Shown: positions 1 through 9,940, counted from the first letter of the stretch. The stretch is DNA of 64,000 nt from Sphingobacteriales bacterium (GCA_021298155.1 JAJTEN010000006.1:1-64000); one strand, 5' to 3'. The notes: generated by a model from the letters alone, not told the origin. Numbers and translations: made by a program.

Positions 1-1
1 A

Positions 2-1627
2 AATTACAAAGGCACCAAAATCAACATCATTGATACTCCTGGTCACAGTGACTTTGGCGGAGAGGTTGAGCGTGTTTTAAACATGGCCGATGGCGTTTTA
101 TTATTAGTGGATGCTTTTGAGGGTCCGATGCCGCAAACACGTTTTGTGCTCCAAAAAGCTTTGGCTTTAGGAAAAAAGCCTATTGTAGTAATTAACAAAG
201 TAGATAAGCCAAACTGCAGACCAGATGAGGTTCATGATGCAGTTTTTGATTTGTTTTTTAACCTAGAAGCAACAGAAGAACAATTAGATTTTCATACGAT
301 GTATGGTAGCTCTAAAATGGGTTGGATGGGAAGAGATTGGAAAAACCCTACCACCGATTTTACTGCACTTCTAGAAGATATTATTTCTCAAATACCAGCT
401 CCAAAAGTTGAAGAAGGTACACTTCAAATGCAAATTACCTCCTTAGATTATTCTTCATTCACAGGAAGGATTGCCATTGGAAGAATTTTACGTGGTAGCA
501 TTAAAGTAAATCAACCAGTAAGTATCGTTAAGCGCGACGGTTCAATTCAAAAATCAAGAATCAAAGAATTATATACCTTCGAAGGTTTAGGAAAGTTAAA
601 AGTAGAAGAAGCTTTTGGCGGAGATATTTGTGCGGTTATGGGTATTGATGGTTTTGAAATTGGCGATACCATTGCCGATTTTGAAAATCCTGAAGGATTA
701 GTTCCAATTAAAATAGACGAGCCTACCATGAACATGTTGTTTTGTATTAACAACTCTCCATTCTTTGGCAAAGAAGGTAAATTTGTAACTTCTCGTCACT
801 TACGTGATCGTCTATTTAAAGAGCTAGAAAAGAATTTGGCGCTCCGTGTGGAAGAAACAGATGCTGCCGATTCATATTTAGTGTTTGGTAGAGGTATTCT
901 TCATCTATCTGTCTTAATAGAGACCATGCGCCGCGAGGGTTATGAACTTCAAGTGGGTCAGCCACAGGTTATCATCAAAGAAATTGATGGTCAGAAGTGT
1001 GAACCAATTGAAATTTTAACCGTAAACGTACCAGAAGAATTTTCAGGAAAAGTAATTGAGTATGTGAGTCAGAGAAAAGGTGATATGCTAATTATGGAAC
1101 CAAAAGGAGATTTAATTCATTTAGAATTTGAAATTCCTTCACGTGGTATTATTGGTTTACGTAATAACCTATTAACTGCAACCGCAGGTGAGGCTATTAT
1201 GGCTCACAGATTCAAAGCCTTTGAACCATGGAAAGGCCCTATTCCAAATCGTGGTGCCGGCGTAATGATATCTGGTGAACAAGGAAAAGCCATTGCTTAT
1301 TCTATAGATAAATTGCAAGACAGAGGAAGTTTCTTTGTAGAATCTGGGGAAAATATTTACATGGGCCAGATTATTGGTGAAACCAATCGCCAAGATGATT
1401 TAGTAGTTAATATTACCAAAGAGAAAAAATTAACCAATATGCGTGCCTCTGGTTCGGATGATAAAACTAGAATTGCGCCAAAAATTAATTTCTCATTAGA
1501 GGAATGTATGGAGTATATTCAAGCCGACGAGCTCGTTGAAATTACCCCACTTTCTTTGCGTTTACGTAAAATTCATTTAGATGAAAACGAACGTAAACGT
1601 TTCAAAAACTCAATGGCTAGCGCCTAA
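2..1627 (+). CDS. typA: Translational GTPase TypA/BipA (5' end outside window)
   Basis: This is a ribosome-associated GTPase of the EF-G-like family, involved in 50S assembly and stress or cold growth. The reading frame is open from base 2, before the first Met codon at 83. It begins at the G3 motif DTPGH (nt 32-46), followed by the G4 motif NKVD (nt 194-205). Domains II, III, V and the TypA-specific C-terminal domain follow. The motif GGVGxxE-type N-terminal P-loop is missing only because the window starts inside the gene. About 541 residues are visible, against roughly 600 for the family. A strong hairpin terminator follows the stop codon. Identification is firm. Confidence 0.95.
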   Translation, partial: NYKGTKINIIDTPGHSDFGGEVERVLNMADGVLLLVDAFEGPMPQTRFVLQKALALGKKPIVVINKVDKPNCRPDEVHDAVFDLFFNLEATEEQLDFHTMYGSSKMGWMGRDWKNPTTDFTALLEDIISQIPAPKVEEGTLQMQITSLDYSSFTGRIAIGRILRGSIKVNQPVSIVKRDGSIQKSRIKELYTFEGLGKLKVEEAFGGDICAVMGIDGFEIGDTIADFENPEGLVPIKIDEPTMNMLFCINNSPFFGKEGKFVTSRHLRDRLFKELEKNLALRVEETDAADSYLVFGRGILHLSVLIETMRREGYELQVGQPQVIIKEIDGQKCEPIEILTVNVPEEFSGKVIEYVSQRKGDMLIMEPKGDLIHLEFEIPSRGIIGLRNNLLTATAGEAIMAHRFKAFEPWKGPIPNRGAGVMISGEQGKAIAYSIDKLQDRGSFFVESGENIYMGQIIGETNRQDDLVVNITKEKKLTNMRASGSDDKTRIAPKINFSLEECMEYIQADELVEITPLSLRLRKIHLDENERKRFKNSMASA

Positions 1628-1637
1628 TACAAAACAC

Positions 1638-1672
1638 AACAAAGGCCGTTTAAATTAAGCGGCCTTTGTTTT
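1638..1672 (+). terminator. Rho-independent terminator after typA
   Basis: An 11-bp perfect stem (AACAAAGGCCG at 1638-1648 and CGGCCTTTGTT at 1660-1670) encloses an 11-nt loop and runs into a T stretch. It lies between the typA stop and the prfB start, so prfB probably has its own promoter or depends on read-through. Confidence 0.85.
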
Positions 1673-1685
1673 ATACCGTAAGCTC

Positions 1686-2778
1686 ATGACAAGCGAACAA
1701 TTAAAGAATTTAAAGTTAAGGGTAGAAGACCTGAGGAGGTATCTTTGACGTCGAGACAAAATTACTCGATATAAAAGAAGAAGAAGCCCGTAGCTTAATG
1801 CCCGATTTTTGGGATAATCCTAAAGAGGCTGAGCGTTTGGTTAAGGCTACCCGCATCAAAAAAATGTGGACAGATGCCTATACCCAATCTGAGACTGTGG
1901 TAGAGGATTTGGCTGTATTATTTGAATTTTATCAGGCTGGTGAAGGAACCGAAGAAGAGGTGGAAGCAGCTTATCAAGATGCCCGCAATATTGTAGAAGC
2001 GCTTGAATTTAAAAACATGTTAAGCGCCGAAGAAGACCAGATGAATTGTATTATCAATATCAATTCTGGAGCCGGTGGCACTGAAAGTCAGGATTGGGCA
2101 GAAATGCTCATGCGTATGTATATCATGTATGCCGACAAACAAGGCTTAAAAGCAGCCGTTGTAGATGAGCAAGCAGGTGATGGTGCAGGAATAAAATCTT
2201 GCGCCATTGAAGTAAGTGGAGATTTTGCCTATGGGTATCTCAAAGGAGAAAATGGCGTGCATAGATTAGTGAGGATTTCCCCTTTTGATAGTAATGCCCG
2301 CCGACATACCTCTTTTGCATCTGTGTATGTATATCCGGTAGTGGATGATAGCATTGAAATAGATATTAAAGATGCCGATATTGAATTCCAAACTTCGCGA
2401 TCTGGTGGTGCTGGCGGACAAAATGTAAACAAGGTTGAAACCAAAGTTCAATTAACGCATAAGCCTACTGGAATTGTCATTGTTTGTCAGGTAGAACGCT
2501 CACAGAGTGCCAACAAAGAACGCGCTTTGCAGATGTTACGTTCGCAGTTATATGAGTTAGAACTCCGCAAACAAAACGAGGCAAAATCTGCGATTGAAGC
2601 AGGCAAGAAGAAAATTGAATGGGGCAGCCAGATTAGAAATTATGTGTTCCACCCATACAAGTTAGTCAAAGATTTGCGCACCAATGTAGAAACATCAGAT
2701 GTGCAAAAAGTAATGGATGGCGGTTTGGAGGAGTTTATTAAAGCATACCTCATGGAAAACTCCACACATACAAACTAA
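1686..2778 (+). CDS. prfB: Peptide chain release factor 2, programmed +1 frameshift
   Basis: RF2 reads UGA and UAA stop codons. The gene is in two frames. The first runs from ATG 1686 for 20 codons to CTT followed by in-frame TGA (1746-1748). The main frame resumes at GAC 1747 and continues to 2778, giving 363 aa, the normal RF2 length. The slippery CTT-TGA-C is preceded by AGGAGG (1734-1739) with a 3-nt spacer, which is the classical autoregulatory layout. The SPF anticodon-like tripeptide is at nt 2278-2286 and the catalytic GGQ at 2413-2421. Starting the gene at ATG 1798 would remove the N-terminal 37 residues. The frameshift efficiency is inferred from the family. Confidence 0.96.
1734..1749 (+). 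promoter_or_regulatory. RF2 programmed frameshift signal
   Basis: The element is AGGAGG, a 3-nt spacer, CTT and TGA C. The internal Shine-Dalgarno sequence pairs with 16S rRNA and, together with slow termination at the weak TGA-C context, promotes a +1 slip on CUU. This makes RF2 synthesis responsive to RF2 level. Confidence 0.93.
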
Positions 2779-2780
2779 TG

Positions 2781-3542
2781 TTATTTTCTATGTATGATGC
2801 CAGGCATAGGTTGAGCCGTTGGCATAATTACCAGTTCATTAATATTAACATGCGGTGGTGTACTAATTACGTAATGGATAGCATCTGCAATATCACTGGC
2901 TAATAAACTATCAAAGCCTTCGTAAACAGCCTTGGCGCGCGTTTCGTCACCATGAAAACGCACGATTGAAAATTCAGTTTCAACTGCTCCCGGATAAATT
3001 CCAGTAACCCTGATAGGATGCACAGAAAGCTCTATACGCATGGCCTTATTAAGCGCATCTACCGCAAATTTTGTGGCACAATACACATTACCATTTGCGT
3101 ATACTTCTTTACCCGCTATGCTGCTAATGTTTACAATATAACCCGATTTACGCTCCACCATACCCGGAATTATTTGCCTGCTTACATATAACAAACCCTT
3201 GAGGTTGGTATCTATCATGGTTTCCCAATCTGCCAAATCTCCTTTATCTATGGTGGCCAAACCACTTGCCAAACCGGCGTTATTTACCAATACATCAATA
3301 CCTTTAAATGCTTCAGGGATATTTTGTATGGCGGTTTGAACCGACTCCTTATCACGGATATCAAATACAGCGCAATGCGACTCTGTTTGATAATTGGCTT
3401 TTAACTGCGATTGAAGTGCGATTAAACGCTCTGCTCTGCGACCACATAAAATTAAATTGTACCCATTTTTTGCGAGCAAATTTGCGGTAGCTTCGCCTAT
3501 TCCGGCAGTAGCTCCTGTAATAAAAGCAATTTTCTTGTTCAT
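2781..3542 (-). CDS. SDR family NAD(P)-dependent oxidoreductase
   Basis: A classical short-chain dehydrogenase of 253 aa, the typical length. The cofactor-binding motif TGATAGIG is at residues 9-16, NNAG at 87-90, and the catalytic Ser141, Tyr154 and Lys158 are in place (YCATK). It most resembles the YdfG/serine 3-dehydrogenase type, but the substrate cannot be read from sequence. It is convergent with prfB (2-nt gap) and divergent from the STAS gene, with only 34 bp between the two starts, so the two promoters must overlap. Confidence 0.88.
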   Translation of the reverse strand: MNKKIAFITGATAGIGEATANLLAKNGYNLILCGRRAERLIALQSQLKANYQTESHCAVFDIRDKESVQTAIQNIPEAFKGIDVLVNNAGLASGLATIDKGDLADWETMIDTNLKGLLYVSRQIIPGMVERKSGYIVNISSIAGKEVYANGNVYCATKFAVDALNKAMRIELSVHPIRVTGIYPGAVETEFSIVRFHGDETRAKAVYEGFDSLLASDIADAIHYVISTPPHVNINELVIMPTAQPMPGIIHRK

Positions 3543-3546
3543 TTTT

Positions 3547-3556
3547 TATATTTTCG
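3547..3556 (+). promoter_or_regulatory. Putative -7 box for the STAS-rnz operon
   Basis: TATATTTTCG lies 21 nt before ATG 3577, in a T-rich context. It resembles the Bacteroidota -7 consensus TAnnTTTG with one mismatch. The same 10-mer occurs before the methyltransferase gene at 53260. No clear -33 TTG is visible. Confidence 0.4.
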
Positions 3557-3576
3557 AAATCGAAGTGAGAACAAAT

Positions 3577-3945
3577 ATGAACCTTTCAATTGAAAAAACC
3601 GAACACTATACCCAAATAAGTACCACAGAAAATGTACTTCATACCACACTAGCAGAAGCCTTGGTAAATAAGGCTAAAGAAGCGCTTTCGAATGAAGAAA
3701 TAATATACTTTATTTTCGACATTAGCGAGGTAAATACTATAGACAATACGTGTTTTACGATACTCCAGGCGTTTGGTTCGGCCATGCAAGAAAACCTAGG
3801 TTTACTTATTTTTAAGAATGAAAATCCCGCTATTCACCAAGTAATGAGTGAGCAAGATTTTATCATTGTACCGAGTCAAAGTGAAGCGGTAGAATATATT
3901 TATATGGATCAATTAGAGAAACAATTTTTGAACGACTTAGATTAG
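3577..3945 (+). CDS. STAS domain protein (anti-sigma factor antagonist-like)
   Basis: A 122-aa protein with the alternating beta-alpha pattern of a STAS domain. The segment FDISEVNTIDNTCFTIL occupies the place of the family's D-x-SSG phosphorylation loop. The usual phosphoacceptor serine is replaced (DNT instead of DSS), so classical SpoIIAA-type control is doubtful. I chose ATG 3577 because a longer frame from 3457 would run antisense through the SDR start. RNase Z follows 8 nt downstream, so the two are probably co-transcribed. No partner anti-sigma factor is visible in the window. Confidence 0.75.
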   Translation: MNLSIEKTEHYTQISTTENVLHTTLAEALVNKAKEALSNEEIIYFIFDISEVNTIDNTCFTILQAFGSAMQENLGLLIFKNENPAIHQVMSEQDFIIVPSQSEAVEYIYMDQLEKQFLNDLD

Positions 3946-3953
3946 CAAATTAC

Positions 3954-4868
3954 ATGGCATTTGAAGTTACCATATTAGGCAATAGCTCGGCCTCCCCTAC
4001 TTTGAGCCGGCATCCAAGTGCTCAGTATATCAATATATGCGACCATCATTTATTGGTAGATTGTGGCGAAGGAACACAAATGCAATTGCAACGCTATAAA
4101 ATCAAAAAATCGAAGCTGTCGCATATCTTTATTAGTCATGTTCACGGTGATCATATATTGGGCTTACCTGGCTTGTTACTCTCTATGAATTTGGTTAAAC
4201 ATGATCAACCTGTGCATATTTATGGACCCAAAGAATTGTTTGAGATATTAGATGTAATCTTTAAACACTCAGAAACAGAGCTCAGTTTCCCTTTGCATTA
4301 TCATGCCATAGACCCCAATAGTGCTCAGATTATTTTAGAAAACTTACACTTTAGGGTAAAATCTTTCCCCCTGTTTCACCGTGTTCCAACCATTGGGTAT
4401 CAATTTGAGGAAAGATATATGTTAAAGAAATTAAACGTTGAAGTTTGCCAACGTTTAAAAATTCCGTTTACCTATTTTAGTGATATAAAAATGGGTAAAG
4501 ATTATATAAGTCCGGAAGGCATTTGTTATAAAAACGAAGCTATTACCCTTGAGTCGACCCAACCCATTTCATACGCCTATTGTTCTGATACATTATATGA
4601 CGAACGCGTTATCAAATCTATAGAGGGATCAGACTATTTGTATCATGAAGCAACCTTTTTGCACGATAAGTTAGAGCGAGCGATTAAAACAAAACATACA
4701 ACAGCGAAGCAAGCAGGAATGGTGGCAAGATTGGCCAAAGTAAACCATTTACTGATCGGACATTTTTCATCACGCTATGATGATTTGGAAGAACTATTAA
4801 ATGAAGCAAAATCAGAATTTGACAATACCCAATTAGCTATAGAAGGTAAAACCTTTGTATTAGAGTAA
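3954..4868 (+). CDS. rnz: Ribonuclease Z
   Basis: A metallo-beta-lactamase-fold endonuclease that trims tRNA 3' trailers, 304 aa. The zinc-binding HVHGDH motif is at residues 62-67, with further metal ligands in the YCSDT and GHFSSRY segments near the C terminus. It belongs to the short bacterial RNase Z/BN group. It lies directly behind the STAS gene and ahead of a methyltransferase. Confidence 0.93.
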   Translation: MAFEVTILGNSSASPTLSRHPSAQYINICDHHLLVDCGEGTQMQLQRYKIKKSKLSHIFISHVHGDHILGLPGLLLSMNLVKHDQPVHIYGPKELFEILDVIFKHSETELSFPLHYHAIDPNSAQIILENLHFRVKSFPLFHRVPTIGYQFEERYMLKKLNVEVCQRLKIPFTYFSDIKMGKDYISPEGICYKNEAITLESTQPISYAYCSDTLYDERVIKSIEGSDYLYHEATFLHDKLERAIKTKHTTAKQAGMVARLAKVNHLLIGHFSSRYDDLEELLNEAKSEFDNTQLAIEGKTFVLE

Positions 4869-4925
4869 CATCAATTAGGCATAAAAAATGTAACTTGCCA
4901 AGCAATTCATTTAAGGAAAAAAAGT

Positions 4926-5801
4926 ATGCAAACCTTTACACCGGCAAATTGGGGAGAATATGAGTTACTCGATTGTGGAAATTTTGAAAAATTAGAACGA
5001 TTTGGATCGGTTGTAATTCGCAGACCAGAGCCGCAAGCCTTGTGGGATAAGGTTTGGGATGAGATTGAATGGAAAAAAAGAACCGATATTACCTTTAAAC
5101 AGAAAGGGAGTCACAACGGTGAGTGGATTAATCCGAAGAAACTGCCAACCAAATGGCATTTACCTTACCAAACTAAAGATTATACATTAAAGTTCAATTT
5201 ATCGCTTACATCCTTTAAACATGTTGGCATTTTCCCTGAACAAGCCGCTAACTGGGATTATATATACAGCAAGTTAAAAGGCATGAATGAACCAAAGTTT
5301 TTAAATTTATTTGCCTATACAGGAGGTGCAAGCATAGCAGCCAAAGCAGCAGGTGCAGATGTAACCCATGTTGATTCTGTTAAGCAAGTAATTAGTTGGA
5401 GTAAAGAAAACATGGAAGCATCGAAGCTAGATAATATTAGATGGGTAGTTGAAGATGCCATGAAATTTGTAAAACGCGAAGTAAAGCGTGGTAAAATATA
5501 CCAAGGCATAATATTAGATCCGCCGGCCTATGGTATTGGAGCAAACGGAGAAAGGTGGCAATTAGAAGATAGCATTAATGAGTTATTACAAGACATTTCA
5601 CTCCTGCTCGACCCAAAGGAGCATTTTTTAATATTGAACGTATATTCTTTAGGATTGAGTGCCTTGTTGGTTCAAAATTTGGTTCAGCAAAATTTTAAAC
5701 AAAGTCAACATTTGGAAAATGGTGAACTGTATTTACAAGCCAAAAGTGGCATACAATTACCTTTAGGCATATTAGCCCGATACCACAGCATAAATAAATA
5801 A
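4926..5801 (+). CDS. Class I SAM-dependent methyltransferase, RlmI-like
   Basis: A 291-aa protein. A beta-rich N-terminal part precedes a Rossmann methyltransferase core with motif I (NLFAYTGGAS) near residue 125 and motif IV (DPPAYG) near residue 198. This is the arrangement of the COG1092 23S rRNA cytosine-C5 methyltransferases. The N-terminal PUA domain of true RlmI is not evident, so the exact RNA substrate is unknown. It is probably the last gene of the 3577-5801 operon. Confidence 0.75.
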   Translation: MQTFTPANWGEYELLDCGNFEKLERFGSVVIRRPEPQALWDKVWDEIEWKKRTDITFKQKGSHNGEWINPKKLPTKWHLPYQTKDYTLKFNLSLTSFKHVGIFPEQAANWDYIYSKLKGMNEPKFLNLFAYTGGASIAAKAAGADVTHVDSVKQVISWSKENMEASKLDNIRWVVEDAMKFVKREVKRGKIYQGIILDPPAYGIGANGERWQLEDSINELLQDISLLLDPKEHFLILNVYSLGLSALLVQNLVQQNFKQSQHLENGELYLQAKSGIQLPLGILARYHSINK

Positions 5802-5811
5802 AATGCCAGAA

Positions 5812-5838
5812 GGGTTTAAAAAATTAAACCTTATATTT
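5812..5838 (+). terminator. Possible terminator between convergent genes
   Basis: GGGTTTAA at 5812-5819 can pair with TTAAACCTT at 5824-5832 (one G-T pair), followed by an A/T stretch. It overlaps the 3' end of the LytTR gene and would terminate the methyltransferase transcript. The stem is weak. Confidence 0.4.
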
Positions 5839-6591
5839 TTTCTTTATTTGAAAGAAGTAGCTTCTGCTAATTTCAAAAGGCTTTTCAATACCCTTTAAGA
5901 ATAAACGGCCGGTATCATTGGTCCATTTTTCTATCTTAGAAACATTAAGTAAGTTAACTATGGTAGAACGATGAATTTGAATGAATACATCTTCAGGGAG
6001 CCTATTATCCCAGTTTTTAATAGAGTTATAGGTAACACTTAACTTTCCATCATTCATAAATATTTTGGTATAATTACCAAAGGCCTCGATATAGTTGATG
6101 TCTTTTATTTTTATAAAAGATAATTTACTATCAAAATTTAACAAAATAATTTGATCAGGTTTAAATCTGTCATCTGCATTAGGATCGTACCCATCAGGAT
6201 GGTTAAATTTCTCTTGTTCCTGATTAAGATTAACTACCCGATCAATTGCCTTTTTTATACGTTCGCTACTAATTGGTTTCAGAATATAATCCACTGCATT
6301 TAGTTCAAATGCCTTAATAGCAAAATCTGGATGTGCAGTTACAAAAATGATTTTAGGCTCACATTCAATTTCATTTAATAAATCTATGGATGTTAAGCCA
6401 TTTAAATCTATATCTAAGAAAATCAAATCAGGCTTTGTTTCATTAATCACTTTTCGAGCCGATTCATAATCTGATGCCTCCCCAACAATGTCAATATCTG
6501 GGAAACCGGCCAGTACCTTCTTTAATGTAGCCCTCATTAGGTCTACATCATCCACTACTACAGATTTTATTGTTCCTTTAACCATTTTCAT
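5824..6591 (-). CDS. LytTR family DNA-binding response regulator
   Basis: A 255-aa two-domain regulator. The receiver domain (about 8-125) has Asp14/Asp15, phosphoacceptor Asp60, Thr85 and Lys105. A C-terminal LytTR domain (about 150-253) contains the IHRSTIVN signature and binds DNA. In Bacteroidota these regulators normally pair with a LytS/YehU-type membrane histidine kinase, but none is adjacent, so this one is an orphan in the window. Start could be Met1 or Met3. The 163-bp gap to lysS shows nothing recognisable. Confidence 0.9.
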   Translation of the reverse strand: MKMVKGTIKSVVVDDVDLMRATLKKVLAGFPDIDIVGEASDYESARKVINETKPDLIFLDIDLNGLTSIDLLNEIECEPKIIFVTAHPDFAIKAFELNAVDYILKPISSERIKKAIDRVVNLNQEQEKFNHPDGYDPNADDRFKPDQIILLNFDSKLSFIKIKDINYIEAFGNYTKIFMNDGKLSVTYNSIKNWDNRLPEDVFIQIHRSTIVNLLNVSKIEKWTNDTGRLFLKGIEKPFEISRSYFFQIKKKYKV

Positions 6592-6754
6592 AATTGCGGT
6601 TTTCCTTGGCTCCTATTAGCAACATCCAACAACTGGTTACGCTATTAAATGCAAAAAAATACATATCTACCAATTAAACTAATACATGCCCCTTTAAAAT
6701 AGTAATAAACTGTATCACAGAATATTAATATTTAAATTTGGACCAATAATTGCC

Positions 6755-8311
6755 TTAATTAGTATCAGATTCAGGTGTATCAGCTTGTTGATTTACTTCT
6801 GGCCTCATTTGAGGAAAAAACAAAACATCCTGAATAGAAACTTGATTGGTTAATAACATACACAGGCGATCAATTCCGATACCTATACCTGCAGTTGGAG
6901 GCATGCCATATTCGAGTGCACGCAAGAAATCGTGGTCGATAAACATCGCTTCATCGTCTCCCCTCTCCATCAGTTTTACTTGCTCCTCAAATCTTGCTCT
7001 TTGATCTATCGGATCATTTAATTCTGTATAGGCATTGGCAATTTCTTTACCATTTACCATTAATTCAAAACGCTCTACTAAGCCCTCTTTACTGCGGTGT
7101 TTTTTGGTAAGTGGACTCATTTCAACGGGATAATCTATTATAAAAGTAGGCTGAATAAAATTACCTTCACATTTTTCGCTAAAAATTTCATCGATTAATT
7201 TACCCTTCCCAATGCTTGGCGAAACCTCAATATGCAATTCTTTACACACCGCTCTTAACTCAGCTTCATCCATCTTACTTACATCGAAACCCGTATATTC
7301 AAGAATGGCATCAAAAATAGATATTCGCTTAAATGGCGCTTTAAACTGGAGTGTATTTTCGCCCATTGGCACCTCTGTAGAGCCATGCAAATCTATAGCC
7401 ACTTTTTCGAGCATTTTCTCGGTAAAGTCCATCATCCAATAATAGTCTTTGTAGGCCACATAGAATTCAAGAATTGTAAACTCAGGATTATGGGTTCGGT
7501 CCATTCCTTCATTTCTAAAATTTCTACTAAATTCATATACCCAATCAAATCCTCCAACAATTAAACGCTTTAAGTATAATTCATTGGCAATTCTGAGGTA
7601 GAAAGGCACATCTAAGGCATTGTGGTGGGTAATAAATGGCTTGGCCGCAGCACCACCAGGAATATTTTGAAGTACTGGCGTATCTACCTCAAGTGCACCA
7701 TGTGCATTTAAAAAATCGCGAATAGAACGAATCATTTGCGATCTCTTTAGGAAAGTATCTTTTACCTGTGGATTGACAATTAAATCTGCGTAACGTTGGC
7801 GATATCTAAATTCAGGATCTGTAACGGCATCAAAAGTTTCTCCTTCTTTCTCCTTTACAATGGGAAGTGGATGCAAAGCTTTGGTAAGAAGTGTGAAGGA
7901 GGTTGCATGAATAGATGTTTCACCTGTTTTAGTAGTAAACACGTATCCTTTTACTCCAATAATATCACCAATATCGAGTAGTTTTTTAAAAACTACATCA
8001 TACAAGGTTTTATCCTCACCGGTACAAATATCATCTCGGCGAACATACACTTGAATTCTACCTGCATCATCTTGGATAACAGCAAAATTTGCTTTACCCA
8101 TATCCCGAACACTCATTATTCTGCCCGCAATGCTAATTTCTTTCCATTTAGCTGCATCCATATCGCTAGGATAAGACTGCTTAATCTCTACAGAAGTAGT
8201 ATTTACTTCAAAGAGCTCTGGTGGATATGGGTTGATTCCTAATTGGTTCAACTCGATTAATTTCTGCCTGCGAATTCTTTCCGGCTCACTTAAATGCTGA
8301 TTATTTTCCAT
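6755..8311 (-). CDS. lysS: Lysyl-tRNA synthetase, class II
   Basis: This enzyme charges tRNA-Lys. An N-terminal OB-fold anticodon-binding domain (about 50-150) precedes the class II catalytic core, with motif 2 (FRNEGMDRTHNPEFT) and motif 3 (GIGIGIDRL) near the C terminus. Starting from ATG 8311 gives 518 aa. A TTG four codons upstream is in frame but less likely, since it sits on the putative promoter box. It is the usual bacterial class II length with a short acidic tail. Confidence 0.95.
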   Translation of the reverse strand: MENNQHLSEPERIRRQKLIELNQLGINPYPPELFEVNTTSVEIKQSYPSDMDAAKWKEISIAGRIMSVRDMGKANFAVIQDDAGRIQVYVRRDDICTGEDKTLYDVVFKKLLDIGDIIGVKGYVFTTKTGETSIHATSFTLLTKALHPLPIVKEKEGETFDAVTDPEFRYRQRYADLIVNPQVKDTFLKRSQMIRSIRDFLNAHGALEVDTPVLQNIPGGAAAKPFITHHNALDVPFYLRIANELYLKRLIVGGFDWVYEFSRNFRNEGMDRTHNPEFTILEFYVAYKDYYWMMDFTEKMLEKVAIDLHGSTEVPMGENTLQFKAPFKRISIFDAILEYTGFDVSKMDEAELRAVCKELHIEVSPSIGKGKLIDEIFSEKCEGNFIQPTFIIDYPVEMSPLTKKHRSKEGLVERFELMVNGKEIANAYTELNDPIDQRARFEEQVKLMERGDDEAMFIDHDFLRALEYGMPPTAGIGIGIDRLCMLLTNQVSIQDVLFFPQMRPEVNQQADTPESDTN

Positions 8312-8320
8312 AAGAAGCAG

Positions 8321-8328
8321 CAAAAGTA
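8321..8328 (-). promoter_or_regulatory. Putative -7 box of lysS
   Basis: On the minus strand this reads TACTTTTG, a match to the Bacteroidota -7 consensus TAnnTTTG. It is about 10 nt before the lysS ATG, which predicts a very short leader. A -33 TTG is not obvious. Confidence 0.4.
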
Positions 8329-8395
8329 AGGATTCTTTGGTTTGGATAAAATTAAAGTTTACCGTGGGATAGAAACTTCGTAAATATTTTATTTT

Positions 8396-9901
8396 TTAAT
8401 TGCTTAATCGCCAAATATTGGTTTTTGCTTTTTGCTTTAAACTACTTTCAAAATCGATATTCGAATAGGATAAAACCTGTTCATAGTATGATTTAGCAAG
8501 GGTTGCATAATTCAACTGCTCATAAATTAAGCCAAGTTGTAAACAGGTATTTGGCAACAAATAAGTTGGTATGTTTTTACCATGCTCCAAGCAAAGTTTG
8601 TAGTATTGAATAGACGCTAAAGGATTATTCATTTCTTGATAAATTCTACCAAGTCTATAATAATACTCAACACGCTGGTACTTACTCTGCAAGATTGCCG
8701 GATTAACTAATTTAACTTGCTCCAAGGCTTTTTCGTAATAACCACCATCAAATAATAATCTGGCCTGAAGGAGAGTTACAGAAGGATAAATTTTATGGGA
8801 TAAATCGGCATTTACCAATTTCAATTCCGACCCTGCATCTTTGGTATTCTTCTGCATTAAGTCGTGATAAATTTCAAACTTTGCCGTATCCAAATTTATC
8901 CATGCAAGCCAAGATAATTTTTGATAGGCCTCCTTCAAAGAATACTTGGTTTTACTGAAAGTAATATATTTTTTGAACCAAATAGCAGCCGATTGATCGA
9001 GGCGATGTAATAACAAATCACCCATGATAAAATCTAGGTAAGGAATAGATTCATATTGCTCACCAAGGGGTTTATTGCGGAGTGTTTTTAAAGCCAAATC
9101 ATTTGCACCTGTTTTCAACTCAATATAAGATTTCACATAACATTGCATTAAATTATGATGATATTCTTTAGCAAAGGGAGTAAAAAATGTAAGTGCAATG
9201 TGTCTATCCTTGCCAAAGTTTAGTTGAATGAGGGCATAAATAATCGTGGCTTGTTGTCTTTCAATTATAGGTTCTGAATGAGATTGATTGATGTAGTTTT
9301 TTAACAATTCCAACCCGCTATTAAAGTCCCCTTTTAAACCAACTGCCTGCAAAATCCAATTATACTGGGGCGGAAAACTTCCCAATAATGCCATTAATGT
9401 ACCTAATTCCTTTTTATGACTTAAAAAGTTAGGAAACTTCTTTTCATTTAAATTTACCTCCTGGAAGGCAGATCTAAAATCCCAAGCTGCAGATAAATAT
9501 TCATTAAAAGCACCTTTAACAATGGCTAATTGAAGATGTATACTAGCTTTATAAAATAATTTATAGGGCGAATGGTCTGGAAGCAATTCGATTTTTTTTA
9601 AGGTGCTGTGATGTTGAATTTCAAATGCAGGGAGCAGTGCTTTGTTAAACTGCACCATTATTTGAAAAAAATCGTGATAATGCCTCAGATAATCTATGGC
9701 AATATTTTCATCCTTTTTTGCTACTTCTTTTTGCAAACATAAATGAGCCTGCTTCAATCTTAGGGCAGCCATATGGCCCATACAATCATTTAGGTTTGGG
9801 GTATACTCCACATATGCCTTAGCTGTTGAATTGGCCGTAACAATGAAAACCAACAGAAAGATACTTAGGCCTCGTAAAATAAATCGATAGCAATTTTTCA
9901 C
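8396..9901 (-). CDS. Exported TPR-repeat protein of unknown function
   Basis: A 501-aa protein with an N-terminal signal peptide (hydrophobic residues about 9-28, AKA-like cleavage site). The rest is almost entirely alpha-helical, with TPR-like units clearest in the last 150 residues (YYRLGRIYQEM, CLQLGLIYEQL). No enzymatic motif is visible. The start codon must be GTG, since no ATG lies before the signal peptide. TPR proteins of this type often act as periplasmic scaffolds, but the partner is unknown. The gene is preceded by a terminator and is probably transcribed alone. Confidence 0.72.
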   Translation of the reverse strand: MKNCYRFILRGLSIFLLVFIVTANSTAKAYVEYTPNLNDCMGHMAALRLKQAHLCLQKEVAKKDENIAIDYLRHYHDFFQIMVQFNKALLPAFEIQHHSTLKKIELLPDHSPYKLFYKASIHLQLAIVKGAFNEYLSAAWDFRSAFQEVNLNEKKFPNFLSHKKELGTLMALLGSFPPQYNWILQAVGLKGDFNSGLELLKNYINQSHSEPIIERQQATIIYALIQLNFGKDRHIALTFFTPFAKEYHHNLMQCYVKSYIELKTGANDLALKTLRNKPLGEQYESIPYLDFIMGDLLLHRLDQSAAIWFKKYITFSKTKYSLKEAYQKLSWLAWINLDTAKFEIYHDLMQKNTKDAGSELKLVNADLSHKIYPSVTLLQARLLFDGGYYEKALEQVKLVNPAILQSKYQRVEYYYRLGRIYQEMNNPLASIQYYKLCLEHGKNIPTYLLPNTCLQLGLIYEQLNYATLAKSYYEQVLSYSNIDFESSLKQKAKTNIWRLSN

Positions 9902-9940
9902 TGAGTAAATATAAGCCTAAAACAATGGGAATTTGTATAT

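Noticed and set aside
1798..2778. prfB starting at ATG 1798 (326 aa)
   Set aside because: The upstream 20-codon frame, the AGGAGG element and CTT-TGA-C show programmed frameshifting, and RF2 would otherwise lack its N terminus.
3457..3945. 162-aa version of the STAS gene
   Set aside because: The extra 40 codons run antisense through the SDR start; the STAS pattern begins at 3577.
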